Shown in pieces: positions 9,080-17,960 of a DNA stretch of 64,000 nt. The stretch covers positions 1,535,452-1,599,451 of the forward strand of contig NZ_LT904908.1 in the NCBI RefSeq assembly GCF_900199705.1. The letters run 5' to 3'. This DNA is from Collinsella provencensis. GTDB taxonomy: Bacteria > Actinomycetota > Coriobacteriia > Coriobacteriales > Coriobacteriaceae. A model generated the notes under the pieces. It was not told where the DNA came from, did not search any database, and worked only from the letters and a program-made list of their open reading frames with translations. Each line of letters starts with the position of its first letter. The first letter of the stretch is position 1. The position numbers were made by a program, and so were the translations under genes.

Positions 9080-10348
9080 ATGGCTCAGAACCGCGACGCG
9101 ATCGACGACATCATTGATATTTCCAAGGGATTCGATGCCCTTAAAAACCCGTTTGGTAGCTTGACCGACGCCCTGCTCGGCACGGCGACCGGCGAGGAAC
9201 CGGCGCATTGGAATCCCGCCGATTACAAGGAACGCCCGCGCGTCAACGTGCTGCCGTGCCTGGCATGCAAATCCGAGAAAAGCGACTGCCATGCATGTAT
9301 GGACGCATGCCCTGTCAACGCGATTGAAATCGAAGACGGCACCATCGAGATTCTCGATACCTGCCGCAAGTGCGGATTGTGTGTGGCGGCGTGCCCCACT
9401 GAGGCGTTCGTGAGCCCGCGTCTCAAGCCGAAAAAACTATACGATGCCGTTGCCCGCGCTGCTACCGCGCACGAGACTGCCTATGTTACCTGCACGCGCG
9501 CCCTGCGCCGCATCCCGCGTGAGAACGAGGTCGTGGTGGCATGCGTGGGAGACGTCACGCGCGAGACATGGTTCTCCATCATGACCGATTTTCCCAACGT
9601 GAGCGTGTATCTGCCGCTCGACATCTGCACCAACTGCCGCAACGCGTGCGGCGAGGAGATGCTTGGCGAGGCGATTGCCGAGGCTGAGGAGTGGGCAGGT
9701 CGCGGCATGGGTCTCGAAATCGAGGCGCGCGACCTCAAGTGCGTGAAACGCCGTGAGTACGAGCGCAAGGAGTTCGTGGACAACATGGTGCGCCAAACGG
9801 GCCTTGCGGTGTCCAAACTCACTCCCGCAACCGCTGCCGTCGCCTCGGTTACGCAGCGCCTGCGCGAGCACACGAGCCGTGTGAGCGCTTTGGAAAAGAC
9901 GCTGAACACCGCATGTGGGACCACCTCGGCAAAGCGCCGTCGCGTGCTGACGGAGGGCCGTCAACTCATGCTGTCCTCGCTCCAACAGCATCCCGAACTC
10001 GCCGAGAACATCCGTGTCCAACGCCCGGTGTGCGACTTTGACAAGTGCATGCTGTGCGGCGACTGTGTGGCGGTTTGCCCCACGTTCGCCTGCGATATCG
10101 TGAACGGCAAGAAGCTGTCCATCGAGCCCACGTATTGCGTTGGTTGCGGCTTGTGCGCTCAGGTGTGCGAGGACCACGCGCTTACCATGACCGAATTCGA
10201 CGGCGCCGATTTGGTGGTTCCCGATCCCGAGGCTGAGAGAAAGGCCAGGCTCGCCGCCGAGGCGAAGGCGGAATACGCCGAGGCAAAAGCCGAGGTGAAG
10301 GAGAAGCTCACCAAGGTCCTCGACAACGTTGAGAAGCTTGCGGATTAG
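9080..10348 (+). CDS. Multi-cluster 4Fe-4S ferredoxin-domain protein
   Basis: Cytoplasmic-looking protein of about 422 residues carrying two ferredoxin pairs. The first pair is at about residues 58-110: a CX2CX6CX2CX3CP motif, then CRKCGLCVAACP. The second is at about 320-370: CDFDKCMLCGDCVAVCP, then CVGCGLCAQVC. A central cysteine-containing domain (YVTCTRALRR, ACVGDVTRE, CTNCRNACGEE) separates them and resembles sensor/partner domains of anaerobic redox complexes. The C-terminal 60 residues are an alanine/glutamate/lysine coiled coil. It should pass electrons in an anaerobic pathway, but the partner is not encoded nearby. The start is set by GGGGGAGG ahead of 9080. Confidence 0.75.
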   Translation: MAQNRDAIDDIIDISKGFDALKNPFGSLTDALLGTATGEEPAHWNPADYKERPRVNVLPCLACKSEKSDCHACMDACPVNAIEIEDGTIEILDTCRKCGLCVAACPTEAFVSPRLKPKKLYDAVARAATAHETAYVTCTRALRRIPRENEVVVACVGDVTRETWFSIMTDFPNVSVYLPLDICTNCRNACGEEMLGEAIAEAEEWAGRGMGLEIEARDLKCVKRREYERKEFVDNMVRQTGLAVSKLTPATAAVASVTQRLREHTSRVSALEKTLNTACGTTSAKRRRVLTEGRQLMLSSLQQHPELAENIRVQRPVCDFDKCMLCGDCVAVCPTFACDIVNGKKLSIEPTYCVGCGLCAQVCEDHALTMTEFDGADLVVPDPEAERKARLAAEAKAEYAEAKAEVKEKLTKVLDNVEKLAD

Positions 10349-10441
10349 GGCCTTTTCGAGCACTTGCGCGATTTTGCGGCTGCAGCTCCCGCGGGCCCCA
10401 GCCGCTTTTCGGTTTCCAGAGCGCGTGCAAGACGTTTGCAG

Positions 10442-10524
10442 TTGCATGTTGGGCTGTTTTTCGGTATTTGAGGCTCTCCAAATGCGCTCAAATGCATGAA
10501 AACGGCCCAAAGTTATTCATGCAA
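10442..10524 (+). other. Long imperfect hairpin between the ferredoxin gene and rplM
   Basis: Nested complementary segments: TTGCATG/CATGCAA (10442-10448 with 10518-10524), TTGGGC/GCCCAA (10449-10454 with 10505-10510), then TTTTC/GAAAA and TTTGAG/CTCAAA inward. The total span is 83 bases. It may be an extended terminator for the ferredoxin gene or a structured RNA. It lacks the internal signature of the four palindromic elements. Confidence 0.5.
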
Positions 10525-10561
10525 GAGTTCAACAACTAATTGTGTAAAGCGCCAGCCACCT

Positions 10562-10578
10562 GTGCAGAACTTCTGCAC
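10562..10578. promoter_or_regulatory. Perfect palindrome upstream of the rplM promoter
   Basis: GTGCAGAA-C-TTCTGCAC at 10562-10578 is a perfect 17-base palindrome, 17 bases before the rplM -35 box. The position suits an operator. No T tract follows, so it is not a terminator. The binding protein is unknown. Confidence 0.4.
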
Positions 10579-10594
10579 GCATGCCGAATGAGCG

Positions 10595-10622
10595 TTGACT
10601 TTAACAGGTCGAGGGTTATTAT
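10595..10622 (+). promoter_or_regulatory. rplM-rpsI promoter
   Basis: TTGACT (10595-10600) and TATTAT (10617-10622) with a 16-bp spacer, about 65 bases before the rplM start. This gives a leader of some 60 bases. Confidence 0.6.
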
Positions 10623-10687
10623 TGACAGGTTACTTTACAGAGCCCCGTGAAAACTCTGTTAAGACACGTACTGTACATGGAGGAAAA

Positions 10688-11131
10688 GTGATTCTGAAGT
10701 CGACTCACTACGCCAAGCAGGGTGAGGTTGCCCGCAACTGGGTCCTCATCGACGCTGAGGGCGCCACGCTGGGCCGTCTCGCTGCCCAGGTTGCCAAGAT
10801 CCTGCGCGGCAAGAACAAGCCCCAGTTCACGCCCAATTCTGACTGCGGTGACTTCGTGGTTGTCATCAATGCCGACAAGGTCCAGCTTACCGGCAACAAG
10901 GCAAGCCAGAAGGTCTACTACCGTCACAGTGGCTACAACGGCGGCCTCAAGGCGGAGTCTTTCCGCTCCGCTATGGAGAAGCACCCGGAGAAGGTCATCG
11001 AGCGCGCTGTTCGCGGCATGCTCCCCAAGACCACTCTCGGCCGCAAGCAGCTGACCAAGCTCAAGGTCTACGCTGGCGCCGAGCATCCGCACGCTGCTCA
11101 GAACCCCGTCAAGATCGAGCTGGAGGGCTAA
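10688..11131 (+). CDS. rplM: 50S ribosomal protein L13 (uL13)
   Basis: Protein of 147 residues, typical L13 length. It has [20 protein letters not shown] at the N-terminus, the [18 protein letters not shown] segment and the conserved C-terminal [20 protein letters not shown] followed by VYAGAEHPH. It is an early assembly protein of the large ribosomal subunit. The reading frame extends upstream to 10595, but the GTG at 10688, right after GGAGG, gives the family-standard N-terminus. rpsI follows three bases after its stop. Confidence 0.96.
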   Translation: MILKSTHYAKQGEVARNWVLIDAEGATLGRLAAQVAKILRGKNKPQFTPNSDCGDFVVVINADKVQLTGNKASQKVYYRHSGYNGGLKAESFRSAMEKHPEKVIERAVRGMLPKTTLGRKQLTKLKVYAGAEHPHAAQNPVKIELEG

Positions 11132-11134
11132 AAG

Positions 11135-11530
11135 ATGGCTGAGAACACCGTTGTTTACTACGGCACCGGCCGTCGCAAGAACGCCGTTGCTCGTGTCCGT
11201 ATCGTCCCTGGCACCGGCAAGGTGACCATCAACAAGCGTGACGCCGAGGAGTACTTCGGCCGTCATCAGCTCGTTGAGGACGCGCTCGCTCCCTTCAAGG
11301 TGACCGACACCCTCGGTTCCTTCGACGTCATCGCCCTGTGCAATGGCGGCGGCATCACCGGTCAGTCCGGTGCTCTGCGTCTGGGCATCGCCCGCGCCCT
11401 GCTCGAGGCTGGTGACTACCGCGCCGACCTCAAGCGCGCTGGTTACCTCACCCGCGACGCCCGCGTCGTCGAGCGCAAGAAGTACGGTCTCAAGAAGGCC
11501 CGTCGCGCTCCGCAGTTCTCCAAGCGCTAA
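11135..11530 (+). CDS. rpsI: 30S ribosomal protein S9 (uS9)
   Basis: Protein of 131 residues with [20 protein letters not shown] near the start, [20 protein letters not shown] in the middle and the conserved basic C-terminus [15 protein letters not shown], whose last residues reach the P-site tRNA on the 30S subunit. Co-transcribed with rplM, as in most bacteria. GGAGG lies within the end of rplM. Confidence 0.97.
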   Translation: MAENTVVYYGTGRRKNAVARVRIVPGTGKVTINKRDAEEYFGRHQLVEDALAPFKVTDTLGSFDVIALCNGGGITGQSGALRLGIARALLEAGDYRADLKRAGYLTRDARVVERKKYGLKKARRAPQFSKR

Positions 11531-11560
11531 GCTTTACGCGAACTGTTTTTTCGATTCCGA

Positions 11561-11595
11561 ATGGAGTCTGCCGATTTTCGGCAGACTCCATTTTT
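11561..11595 (+). terminator. Terminator of rplM-rpsI
   Basis: ATGGAGTCTGCCG (11561-11573) and CGGCAGACTCCAT (11579-11591) form a perfect 13-bp stem followed by TTTT. Very strong rho-independent terminator. Confidence 0.9.
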
Positions 11596-11687
11596 GTATC
11601 ATGGGGCATTGTGTATAGTCGCGAAATACGCGCATCGGCACAGAACATATGCGTTTGCACGGACGCAACCTATCGAAGGGATACGGT

Positions 11688-13025
11688 ATGAAGTACTTCG
11701 GCACAGACGGCTTCCGCGGTGAGGCGGGTGTTGTTCTCACGGTTGAGCATGCGTACAAAATCGGCCGCTATGTTGGCTGGTATTACGGTGCACGTCAGGG
11801 TCGCAAGGCGCGCATTGTCGTGGGCAAGGACACCCGTCGTTCGAGTTACATGTTCGAGTCGGGCATCGTGTCCGGTCTTGTTGCCTCCGGTGCCGATGCG
11901 TACATGCTGCACGTCATCCCCACGCCCGGCGTTGCATACGAAACGGTGGATGGTCGCTTCGACTGCGGCATTATGATTTCTGCGAGCCACAACCCCTACA
12001 CCGATAACGGCATCAAGCTCATGAACGGCGAGGGCCACAAGATGGATGAGGAGGTCCTTGAGCTCATCGAGGACTACATCGACGGAAAGATCGAGGTGCC
12101 CTACGCCACGGGCGACGCCATCGGTTGCACGGTCGATTACATGCAGGGTCGCAACCGCTACATCGCTTACCTGATTTCCAGCGCGAACTTCTCGCTCCAA
12201 GGCGTGAAGGTCGGTCTCGACTGCGCCAACGGCTCCGCTTCTTCGGTGGCAAAGCCTGTTTTCGACGCTCTCGGTGCCGATGTTCGCGTTATCAGCAACG
12301 CACCGGACGGCTTCAACATCAACGTCGATTGCGGTTCCACCCACATCGAGCGCCTGCGTCGTCATGTGGTCGAGCAGGGTCTCGACGTCGGCTTTGCCTA
12401 TGACGGCGACGCCGATCGCTGCATCGCGGTCGACGAGCGCGGCAACGTGGTCGATGGCGACCTCATCATGTATGTGTGCGGCACCTACCTCAACAAGCAT
12501 GGCCGCCTTTCGGCAGCCACCGTGGTGCCCACGGTCATGAGCAACCTCGGTTTGTTCAAGGCGTTGGAAGAGGCGAACATCACGTGCGAGACCACCGCGG
12601 TGGGTGACAAGTACGTGAGCGCGTGCATGCGCGAGCACGGTTACAGCTTGGGTGGCGAACAGTCGGGGCACATCATTTTCGGCGATATCGAGAAGACCGG
12701 CGATGGCATCATGACCTCGCTGCGCGTCATGGAAGTCTATCGTGCCGAGCGTGAGACCCTTTCGCAGCTCTGCGCTCCCGTGAAGATTTATCCGCAGGTG
12801 CTCGTCAATGTTCGCAGTGAGCGCAAGGCAGAGCTCGACACGTGCGAGCCGGTGCAGGAGGCCATCCGCGCCGCTGAGGTCAAGCTGGGCGAGCGCGGTC
12901 GTGTGCTCGTGCGCACGTCGGGCACCGAGCCGCTCGTGCGCGTCATGTCTGAGGCGGAAACGCAGGCCGAGGCCCAAGAGGCCGTTGACTCGATTGTTGC
13001 CGTTGTCAAGCGTGAGCTTCCCTAA
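11688..13025 (+). CDS. glmM: Phosphoglucosamine mutase GlmM
   Basis: Enzyme of 445 residues starting MKYFGTDGFRGEAG. It interconverts glucosamine-6-phosphate and glucosamine-1-phosphate on the way to UDP-GlcNAc and peptidoglycan. The phosphoserine loop is ISASHNPYTDNGIKLM (about residues 97-112), the Mg2+ loop is YDGDADRC (about 237-244), the sugar-binding loop is GGEQSGH, and the C-terminal phosphate-binding loop is VRTSGTEPLVRVM. The start at 11688 follows GAAGGG. EIIA-Glc and nagB come next on the same strand, grouping amino-sugar and carbon-flux genes. Confidence 0.96.
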   Translation: MKYFGTDGFRGEAGVVLTVEHAYKIGRYVGWYYGARQGRKARIVVGKDTRRSSYMFESGIVSGLVASGADAYMLHVIPTPGVAYETVDGRFDCGIMISASHNPYTDNGIKLMNGEGHKMDEEVLELIEDYIDGKIEVPYATGDAIGCTVDYMQGRNRYIAYLISSANFSLQGVKVGLDCANGSASSVAKPVFDALGADVRVISNAPDGFNINVDCGSTHIERLRRHVVEQGLDVGFAYDGDADRCIAVDERGNVVDGDLIMYVCGTYLNKHGRLSAATVVPTVMSNLGLFKALEEANITCETTAVGDKYVSACMREHGYSLGGEQSGHIIFGDIEKTGDGIMTSLRVMEVYRAERETLSQLCAPVKIYPQVLVNVRSERKAELDTCEPVQEAIRAAEVKLGERGRVLVRTSGTEPLVRVMSEAETQAEAQEAVDSIVAVVKRELP

Positions 13026-13096
13026 CTTCCGCGTACTATCATCCTGCGCCGCTTAGCGGTAAAATGAGTGCGCATGGAAATTCATAGAGGAGTTCA

Positions 13097-13594
13097 ATGT
13101 TCACTAACTTCTTTAAGTCCCATGGTGTCGGGACGCGCACGAGCGTGCTGCTGTCTCCGCTGGCAGGGCATGTGATCTCGCTTTCCGATGTCAAAGATCA
13201 GGCGTTCTCCAAAGGCCTTCTCGGGCAGGGTTTGGCAATTGAGCCGACGGGCGGTCGCGTTGTCGCGCCTGCCGACGGCAAGATCGAATCCATTTTCCCC
13301 ACGGGCCATGCCGTTGCCATGCATACCGTTGATGGCTTTGACATCCTGATTCACATCGGAATGAACACGGTGGAACTTGACGGCAAGTACTTTACCGTCG
13401 CCGCCGCTTTGGGTGACGAAGTGCATGCGGGCGACGTTCTGATTGAGTTTGATCGCGATGCCATCGCTGCAGAGGGCTATGACGTGACGGTTCCCGTGCT
13501 CATTTGCAATTCAGCGGAGTTTTCGAGTATCAAAGGATGCGAGGGCGAAGATGTCGATGAGCTTGACAAGCTCATGACGGCGCGCGCTCGCTAG
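13097..13594 (+). CDS. crr: Stand-alone PTS glucose-type EIIA
   Basis: Single-domain EIIA-Glc protein of 165 residues. The signatures are SPLAGHVISLSDVKDQAFSK, DGKIESIFPTGHAVAMHT (the histidine beside the active site) and GFDILIHIGMNTVELDG, whose histidine accepts phosphate from HPr. It can phosphorylate EIIBC partners and in many bacteria acts as a regulatory signal. AGAGGAG precedes the ATG. It lies between glmM and nagB, so a role in glucosamine/N-acetylglucosamine uptake is plausible, but no EIIBC gene is in the window. Confidence 0.92.
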   Translation: MFTNFFKSHGVGTRTSVLLSPLAGHVISLSDVKDQAFSKGLLGQGLAIEPTGGRVVAPADGKIESIFPTGHAVAMHTVDGFDILIHIGMNTVELDGKYFTVAAALGDEVHAGDVLIEFDRDAIAAEGYDVTVPVLICNSAEFSSIKGCEGEDVDELDKLMTARAR

Positions 13595-13658
13595 CGATTT
13601 GATTGCATTTGGTCTGAAACTGGGGCTTCAGGGTCTCCAGGAAAGAAAGGAGCGCTCA

Positions 13659-14399
13659 ATGCGTATCGTTCGTGCAAAAGACTATGAGGATATGAGCCGC
13701 AAAGCGGCTGCAATCATCGCATCCCAGGTCGTGATGGATCCCGCCTGCGTGCTGGGTCTCGCCACGGGTACTACCCCCATCGGAGCCTATCAGAATCTCA
13801 TTGCCGCTTACGAAGCAGGCGATTTGGACTTCTCTCAGGTGAGCACTTACAACCTGGACGAGTATCGCGGCCTTTCGCACGACGATCCCCAGAGCTACCA
13901 CTTCTTCATGAAGGAGAACCTGTTCGACCACATCAACATCGACCAGGCCAACACCCATGTGCCCGACGGTTCCAACCCCGACGCCGATGCGGTTTGCGCT
14001 GAGTATGATCGCATTGTCGAGGAGGCGGGCTATCCCGACCTGCAGCTTTTGGGTATCGGCAACAATGGCCACATCGGTTTCAACGAGCCGGATACCTGCT
14101 TCTCCAAGGGCACGCACTGCGTCGACCTCACCGAGAGCACGATTGAGGCCAACAGCCGTCTGTTCGATAACATCGAGGACGTGCCGCGCCAGGCATACAC
14201 CATGGGCACCAAGACCATCATGAACGCCTTCAGCGTGCTCGTTATCGCCAACGGCGAGAAGAAGGCCCAGGCCGTGCACGATATGTGCTTCGGCCCCATT
14301 CAGCCGTCTTGCCCGGCTTCCATTCTGCAGCTGCACCCCAACTGCATCGTCGTTGCTGACGAGGCGGCCTTGTCGCTGTGCGAGGGTCTGCTGGACTAG
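13659..14399 (+). CDS. nagB: Glucosamine-6-phosphate deaminase NagB
   Basis: Enzyme of 246 residues converting glucosamine-6-phosphate to fructose-6-phosphate and ammonia. Features include LGLATGTTPIGAYQNLI (phosphate-binding loop), FSQVSTYNLDEYRGL with the catalytic aspartate, and LGIGNNGHIGFNEPDTCF containing the ring-opening histidine. AAGAAAGGAG sets the start at 13659. Together with glmM it places glucosamine-6-phosphate at a branch between wall synthesis and catabolism. Confidence 0.96.
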   Translation: MRIVRAKDYEDMSRKAAAIIASQVVMDPACVLGLATGTTPIGAYQNLIAAYEAGDLDFSQVSTYNLDEYRGLSHDDPQSYHFFMKENLFDHINIDQANTHVPDGSNPDADAVCAEYDRIVEEAGYPDLQLLGIGNNGHIGFNEPDTCFSKGTHCVDLTESTIEANSRLFDNIEDVPRQAYTMGTKTIMNAFSVLVIANGEKKAQAVHDMCFGPIQPSCPASILQLHPNCIVVADEAALSLCEGLLD

Positions 14400-14432
14400 T
14401 TTTCCGGTCGTACAACTCTTTTATGAGCGGGG

Positions 14433-14465
14433 GCGCTCCAAGTTAATCTCTTGGAGCGCTTTTTT
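14433..14465 (+). terminator. Terminator after nagB
   Basis: GCGCTCCAAG (14433-14442) pairs with CTTGGAGCGC (14450-14459), followed by six T. The remaining gap to 14836 is AT-rich and probably holds the promoter of the large regulator. It has a lone TTATCCACA (14574-14582) but no other structure I can name. Confidence 0.9.
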
Positions 14466-14835
14466 CATGACGCGCTTGCCCTCTGGGATGGACAAGGTTG
14501 TTCACACAACTAGATTCATATCAGTATAAACCATAATATAAAAGCTAAATATTAAGAACCACGCACAGAATAGTTATCCACATTGACAGAAGTTATCTCT
14601 GTACCAAGGTATAAGCGCTGTAGATTGCTTTCTGTGTCGATAGCGGCTGTTTTGAAACAACGGAGCGATTTCTGATACCCGGTTTAAGGTAGTGCACAAT
14701 ACCTTGCCGTCTCACATAAAGCTCAACGAAGTCTCATCTCGGTCTTACACGCTCAAAAGAATGTGCGTTCCGGCCTGCATCCACTTCTCGACATTCCATA
14801 TCGTTGCATGAAGCGCAGTACGGGAAAGGACGGCT

Positions 14836-17800
14836 ATGGAACGTGAAGAAGCAAAACTTGGGATTGAGGCTCCGCAGGATGAGCATGGCAAAAAGGAAAT
14901 TGCTCGATCGATCGTGCCGAGTCGTGGGTTGATGATCAAGCGCGAGCGGTTGTTGAGGGAGCTCTGCGTCCGAGGTGCTGAGGCGGGGATAACGGTGATA
15001 TGTGCGCCAGATGGCATGGGAAAGACCGCATTGCTTTTGCAATACATCGCCGAAGTATCGAACGATCCAGCGCGCGGCTCGGCACGATTGATCGACGCCC
15101 AAGGGCTTGACCCTGAAGAGCTCTATACAACCCTCAGACGTTTACCGGAAACCATGTCGAGCGTGATGCACCCGCTCGTCGCGGTGGATAACGTTCCGAA
15201 CCTGGGTAAAGAAGCGGTGGATATTTTATCCGGCATGCTGAGAGGACTCCGAGAAAAAGGCTTCGAGTGCGTTTTGGCATGTAAGCCTGCGGTGCGCGAC
15301 CTGCTGCATGCGCTGGGGGATTCGTACAAGATTGATGGACAGGCGCTTTTGGTCCGCCCGCGCGAATACTCGGATTGGGCGCGTGTGTTATGCATCGACA
15401 ACTCCCTTGACGTGTATGGTCTAACGCAGGGAGTCCCTTCCTTGGTGGCAGCGCTGCAAACAATCGACGGCGCGCAGTCTCGGGCGAATCAGCTAGAGCG
15501 CGCTGTCGTGAGCCTATATGCCTCAGTGTTGGATGACCTTCGTCAAGGGAGTGACGCCCTGCATCGGTTGGCGTCGCTGCTTTTGTTGGTGGGTGATGGC
15601 GAGTTCAGAAGTTTTTCGACGGCCGGATTGCGCATTCGCGAGGAGACAGTTTCACGCTTGGCGCGCGATTATCCATTTTTTGGCATAAACGCCGAGAGAA
15701 CAAGTTTTTCATGTCTGATGATGCAAACACGCGGGATGGACGGTCTTTGCAGGACAATCGCTTCGGAACGACCGATGTTTGCCAAGAAAGCGCTGCAAGT
15801 GCTTATGGGGAGTGGTCGCGTTGATCAAGCGGTACGGCTTGCCGAAATGTGTCCGGATTTCGAGGCTGCTCAGGAGATTATCGAGGAATGGCCGCTGGAA
15901 TTCGCCTTGAGTGGGAACGCCCTGTTTGTGAACAAGGTGATAGCCAAACTCGACGGGGAGGCTGCTTCGCGCCTTTCACCAGGCATGGAGCTCGCGATTT
16001 ATGCAGGCGCGCTTGTGAGTGGCGAGTATCGTTTGGCGCGCGCTATGTCGGCAGAGCTTCATCGTAAGGCACATGAACTGCATGATGAGATTGACTCCGA
16101 TACGTTGCGCGTTGCATATGCCCTTGCGGATATATGGCGTAACTGCCCTGGGGTTGCTCTGCCGGAGCTCACGTTGCTTCCCGCGCAAAGGCAACCATCT
16201 AAAGCGGAGGAAACGCTCTTACTCCATCGAAAGATATGGGATGTGCTTATTGCCGGCGATGGCATTGTGCCGGAGCGGGATATCGATGGGATTCCGGATA
16301 ACCTCGTTGCCGATCACATTGATATTCCTTCAGTTTTCCTGCTCTGTGACAGGTTGATAAATCAGGCGCTCCACGGGGATATGGGCGATGTCGCCGCGTG
16401 CGATAAGCGCTTGCAGGAGCTGGCTCGTCATTTGCGCGAACGTAAGGCTGATCCGGTGGCCGACTTGGTACGCATGACGGCGGCGACATGTCGGCTTATG
16501 GAGGGGATGCCGATCGTCGATGAACGGGCGTTTGTCGACGCGGGAACTGCGGCGGTGCGCACGTCAGATCTAGCAATGCAGCTGTTTTGCCTGCTTGGAG
16601 AAGGTTGGCAGGCGCTTGAGGAAGGGCAAGTGGTGAATGCTCGTTTTCGAGCGCAGCAGGTGCTGCGTCTCGTGGACGAAACGCAGGGTTTCATTGGGAC
16701 ATGGGCTCAACTGCTGGAGCGCTCGGCATACATTGCCAATACGGCGAAATTCGCGTTAAGCGAGGAGGCGGATTTGGCCGATTTGTCACGCGAGCGCGTT
16801 TCACCTGTTGAGGCATGGTGCACCGCACTTTTGCTTTCGGCGGCGGGCCATTCCTCCGAGTTATCCGCTTGGTATTCGCTTCATAGGGCATCGCTGCTCG
16901 ATGCTCGTTTTAGGCCGCTTGCGCGGCAGGCGATGCATGCGGTAGGTGAGCGGGCCGATGCGTTGCGATGCTTGTTGCCACGTGCATTGGGGACGCAATA
17001 CGAGACAGGTGGAGATGAGGCTCTGCGTACGGCTCAGATTGCAACATATGTGAGTGATACAAGTGGGTTTTCGGCGCGTGCAGGGCAGATTGAAATACAG
17101 CTGTTCGGTGGTTTCAAGATTGAGCGAAACGGTCATGTGTTAACCGATTCCCTGTGGCGTAGAAAACGACTGTGCGCTTTGACATCACGCTTGGTTTTGG
17201 CCTCAGGGGCATTTGTCGATCGACGCATGCTCACCGAGGAAATGTGGCCTACGAGTGACTACAGGCATGCACGCGAGAGCCTGTATACGCTGCTTTCGAC
17301 ACTTCGCGAGGCGTTTGGCCAGCAGCAGATGGGGCCTCAATACATTTTGACACAGGGCAATGGTATTGCCATCAACAGCGAGTATGTGATGTCGGACGTT
17401 ATGAGGTTCGATATGCTCGCACGGGATATTTTGCTCAAGCGAACGGGGACGTCGGGAAGGCAAATCATCGAATCGTGTCTCAAAATGGAAGAGCTGTACA
17501 CGGGGCCGCTGTACGTCGCCGATTCTGGAGACACCGCATTTTTCGTGCGAGCAAGGCAATCACATGCTGCAAAGTTCATCGATTGCATGCTCAGGGGAGT
17601 TGACGCCGCCCTGGAGTTGGAGGACTTGCCTTCTGCCTCGTGGCTTATCGAGGCCGCACAGCGACAAGCCCCTTACCGGGAAGATGTGATGAGAAAGGCG
17701 ATGCATATCTTCGATCGCAGTGGCAGGCGTAGGGAGATCGTTGAAATGTACAATTCTCATTTGCATTACCTGCAAGAAGTGGTTCACGGGGTTCCAGAAG

Positions 17801-17862
17801 ACGAGACGCGTTTGGCGTATGAGTCGATTATGGGAACCAATCATCTTGCTTCGATGATGTAG
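14836..17862 (+). CDS. Large ATPase/SARP-type transcriptional regulator
   Basis: Protein of 1008 residues. The N-terminal STAND-like ATPase has a Walker A motif in CAPDGMGKTALLLQY (about residues 57-71) and a Walker B-like HPLVAVDN (about 112-119). The middle is a long helical, TPR-like region. The C-terminal third starts IEIQLFGGFKIERNG (about residue 753) and has the winged-helix plus bacterial transcriptional activation layout of SARP/AfsR proteins (WRRKRLCALTSRLVLASGAF, then ARESLYTLLSTLREAF). Such proteins couple ATP or ligand sensing to transcription. GAAAGGA precedes the start. No target operon is contiguous, since it is followed by a toxin-like peptide locus. Confidence 0.75.
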   Translation: MEREEAKLGIEAPQDEHGKKEIARSIVPSRGLMIKRERLLRELCVRGAEAGITVICAPDGMGKTALLLQYIAEVSNDPARGSARLIDAQGLDPEELYTTLRRLPETMSSVMHPLVAVDNVPNLGKEAVDILSGMLRGLREKGFECVLACKPAVRDLLHALGDSYKIDGQALLVRPREYSDWARVLCIDNSLDVYGLTQGVPSLVAALQTIDGAQSRANQLERAVVSLYASVLDDLRQGSDALHRLASLLLLVGDGEFRSFSTAGLRIREETVSRLARDYPFFGINAERTSFSCLMMQTRGMDGLCRTIASERPMFAKKALQVLMGSGRVDQAVRLAEMCPDFEAAQEIIEEWPLEFALSGNALFVNKVIAKLDGEAASRLSPGMELAIYAGALVSGEYRLARAMSAELHRKAHELHDEIDSDTLRVAYALADIWRNCPGVALPELTLLPAQRQPSKAEETLLLHRKIWDVLIAGDGIVPERDIDGIPDNLVADHIDIPSVFLLCDRLINQALHGDMGDVAACDKRLQELARHLRERKADPVADLVRMTAATCRLMEGMPIVDERAFVDAGTAAVRTSDLAMQLFCLLGEGWQALEEGQVVNARFRAQQVLRLVDETQGFIGTWAQLLERSAYIANTAKFALSEEADLADLSRERVSPVEAWCTALLLSAAGHSSELSAWYSLHRASLLDARFRPLARQAMHAVGERADALRCLLPRALGTQYETGGDEALRTAQIATYVSDTSGFSARAGQIEIQLFGGFKIERNGHVLTDSLWRRKRLCALTSRLVLASGAFVDRRMLTEEMWPTSDYRHARESLYTLLSTLREAFGQQQMGPQYILTQGNGIAINSEYVMSDVMRFDMLARDILLKRTGTSGRQIIESCLKMEELYTGPLYVADSGDTAFFVRARQSHAAKFIDCMLRGVDAALELEDLPSASWLIEAAQRQAPYREDVMRKAMHIFDRSGRRREIVEMYNSHLHYLQEVVHGVPEDETRLAYESIMGTNHLASMM

Positions 17863-17960
17863 GGGTTGGCGGGAACTGGGTTGAAGCGCTGCTCTCCTGT
17901 TTGGCGGGAGGGCAGTCGCGCGGATTACGTGTCCTGTTTGCATGGAACGGCGCAAGAATG

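Noticed and set aside
14574..14582. Perfect DnaA box TTATCCACA
   Set aside because: A single box with no cluster, no dnaA/dnaN nearby and no AT-rich unwinding element set, so it does not indicate an origin.
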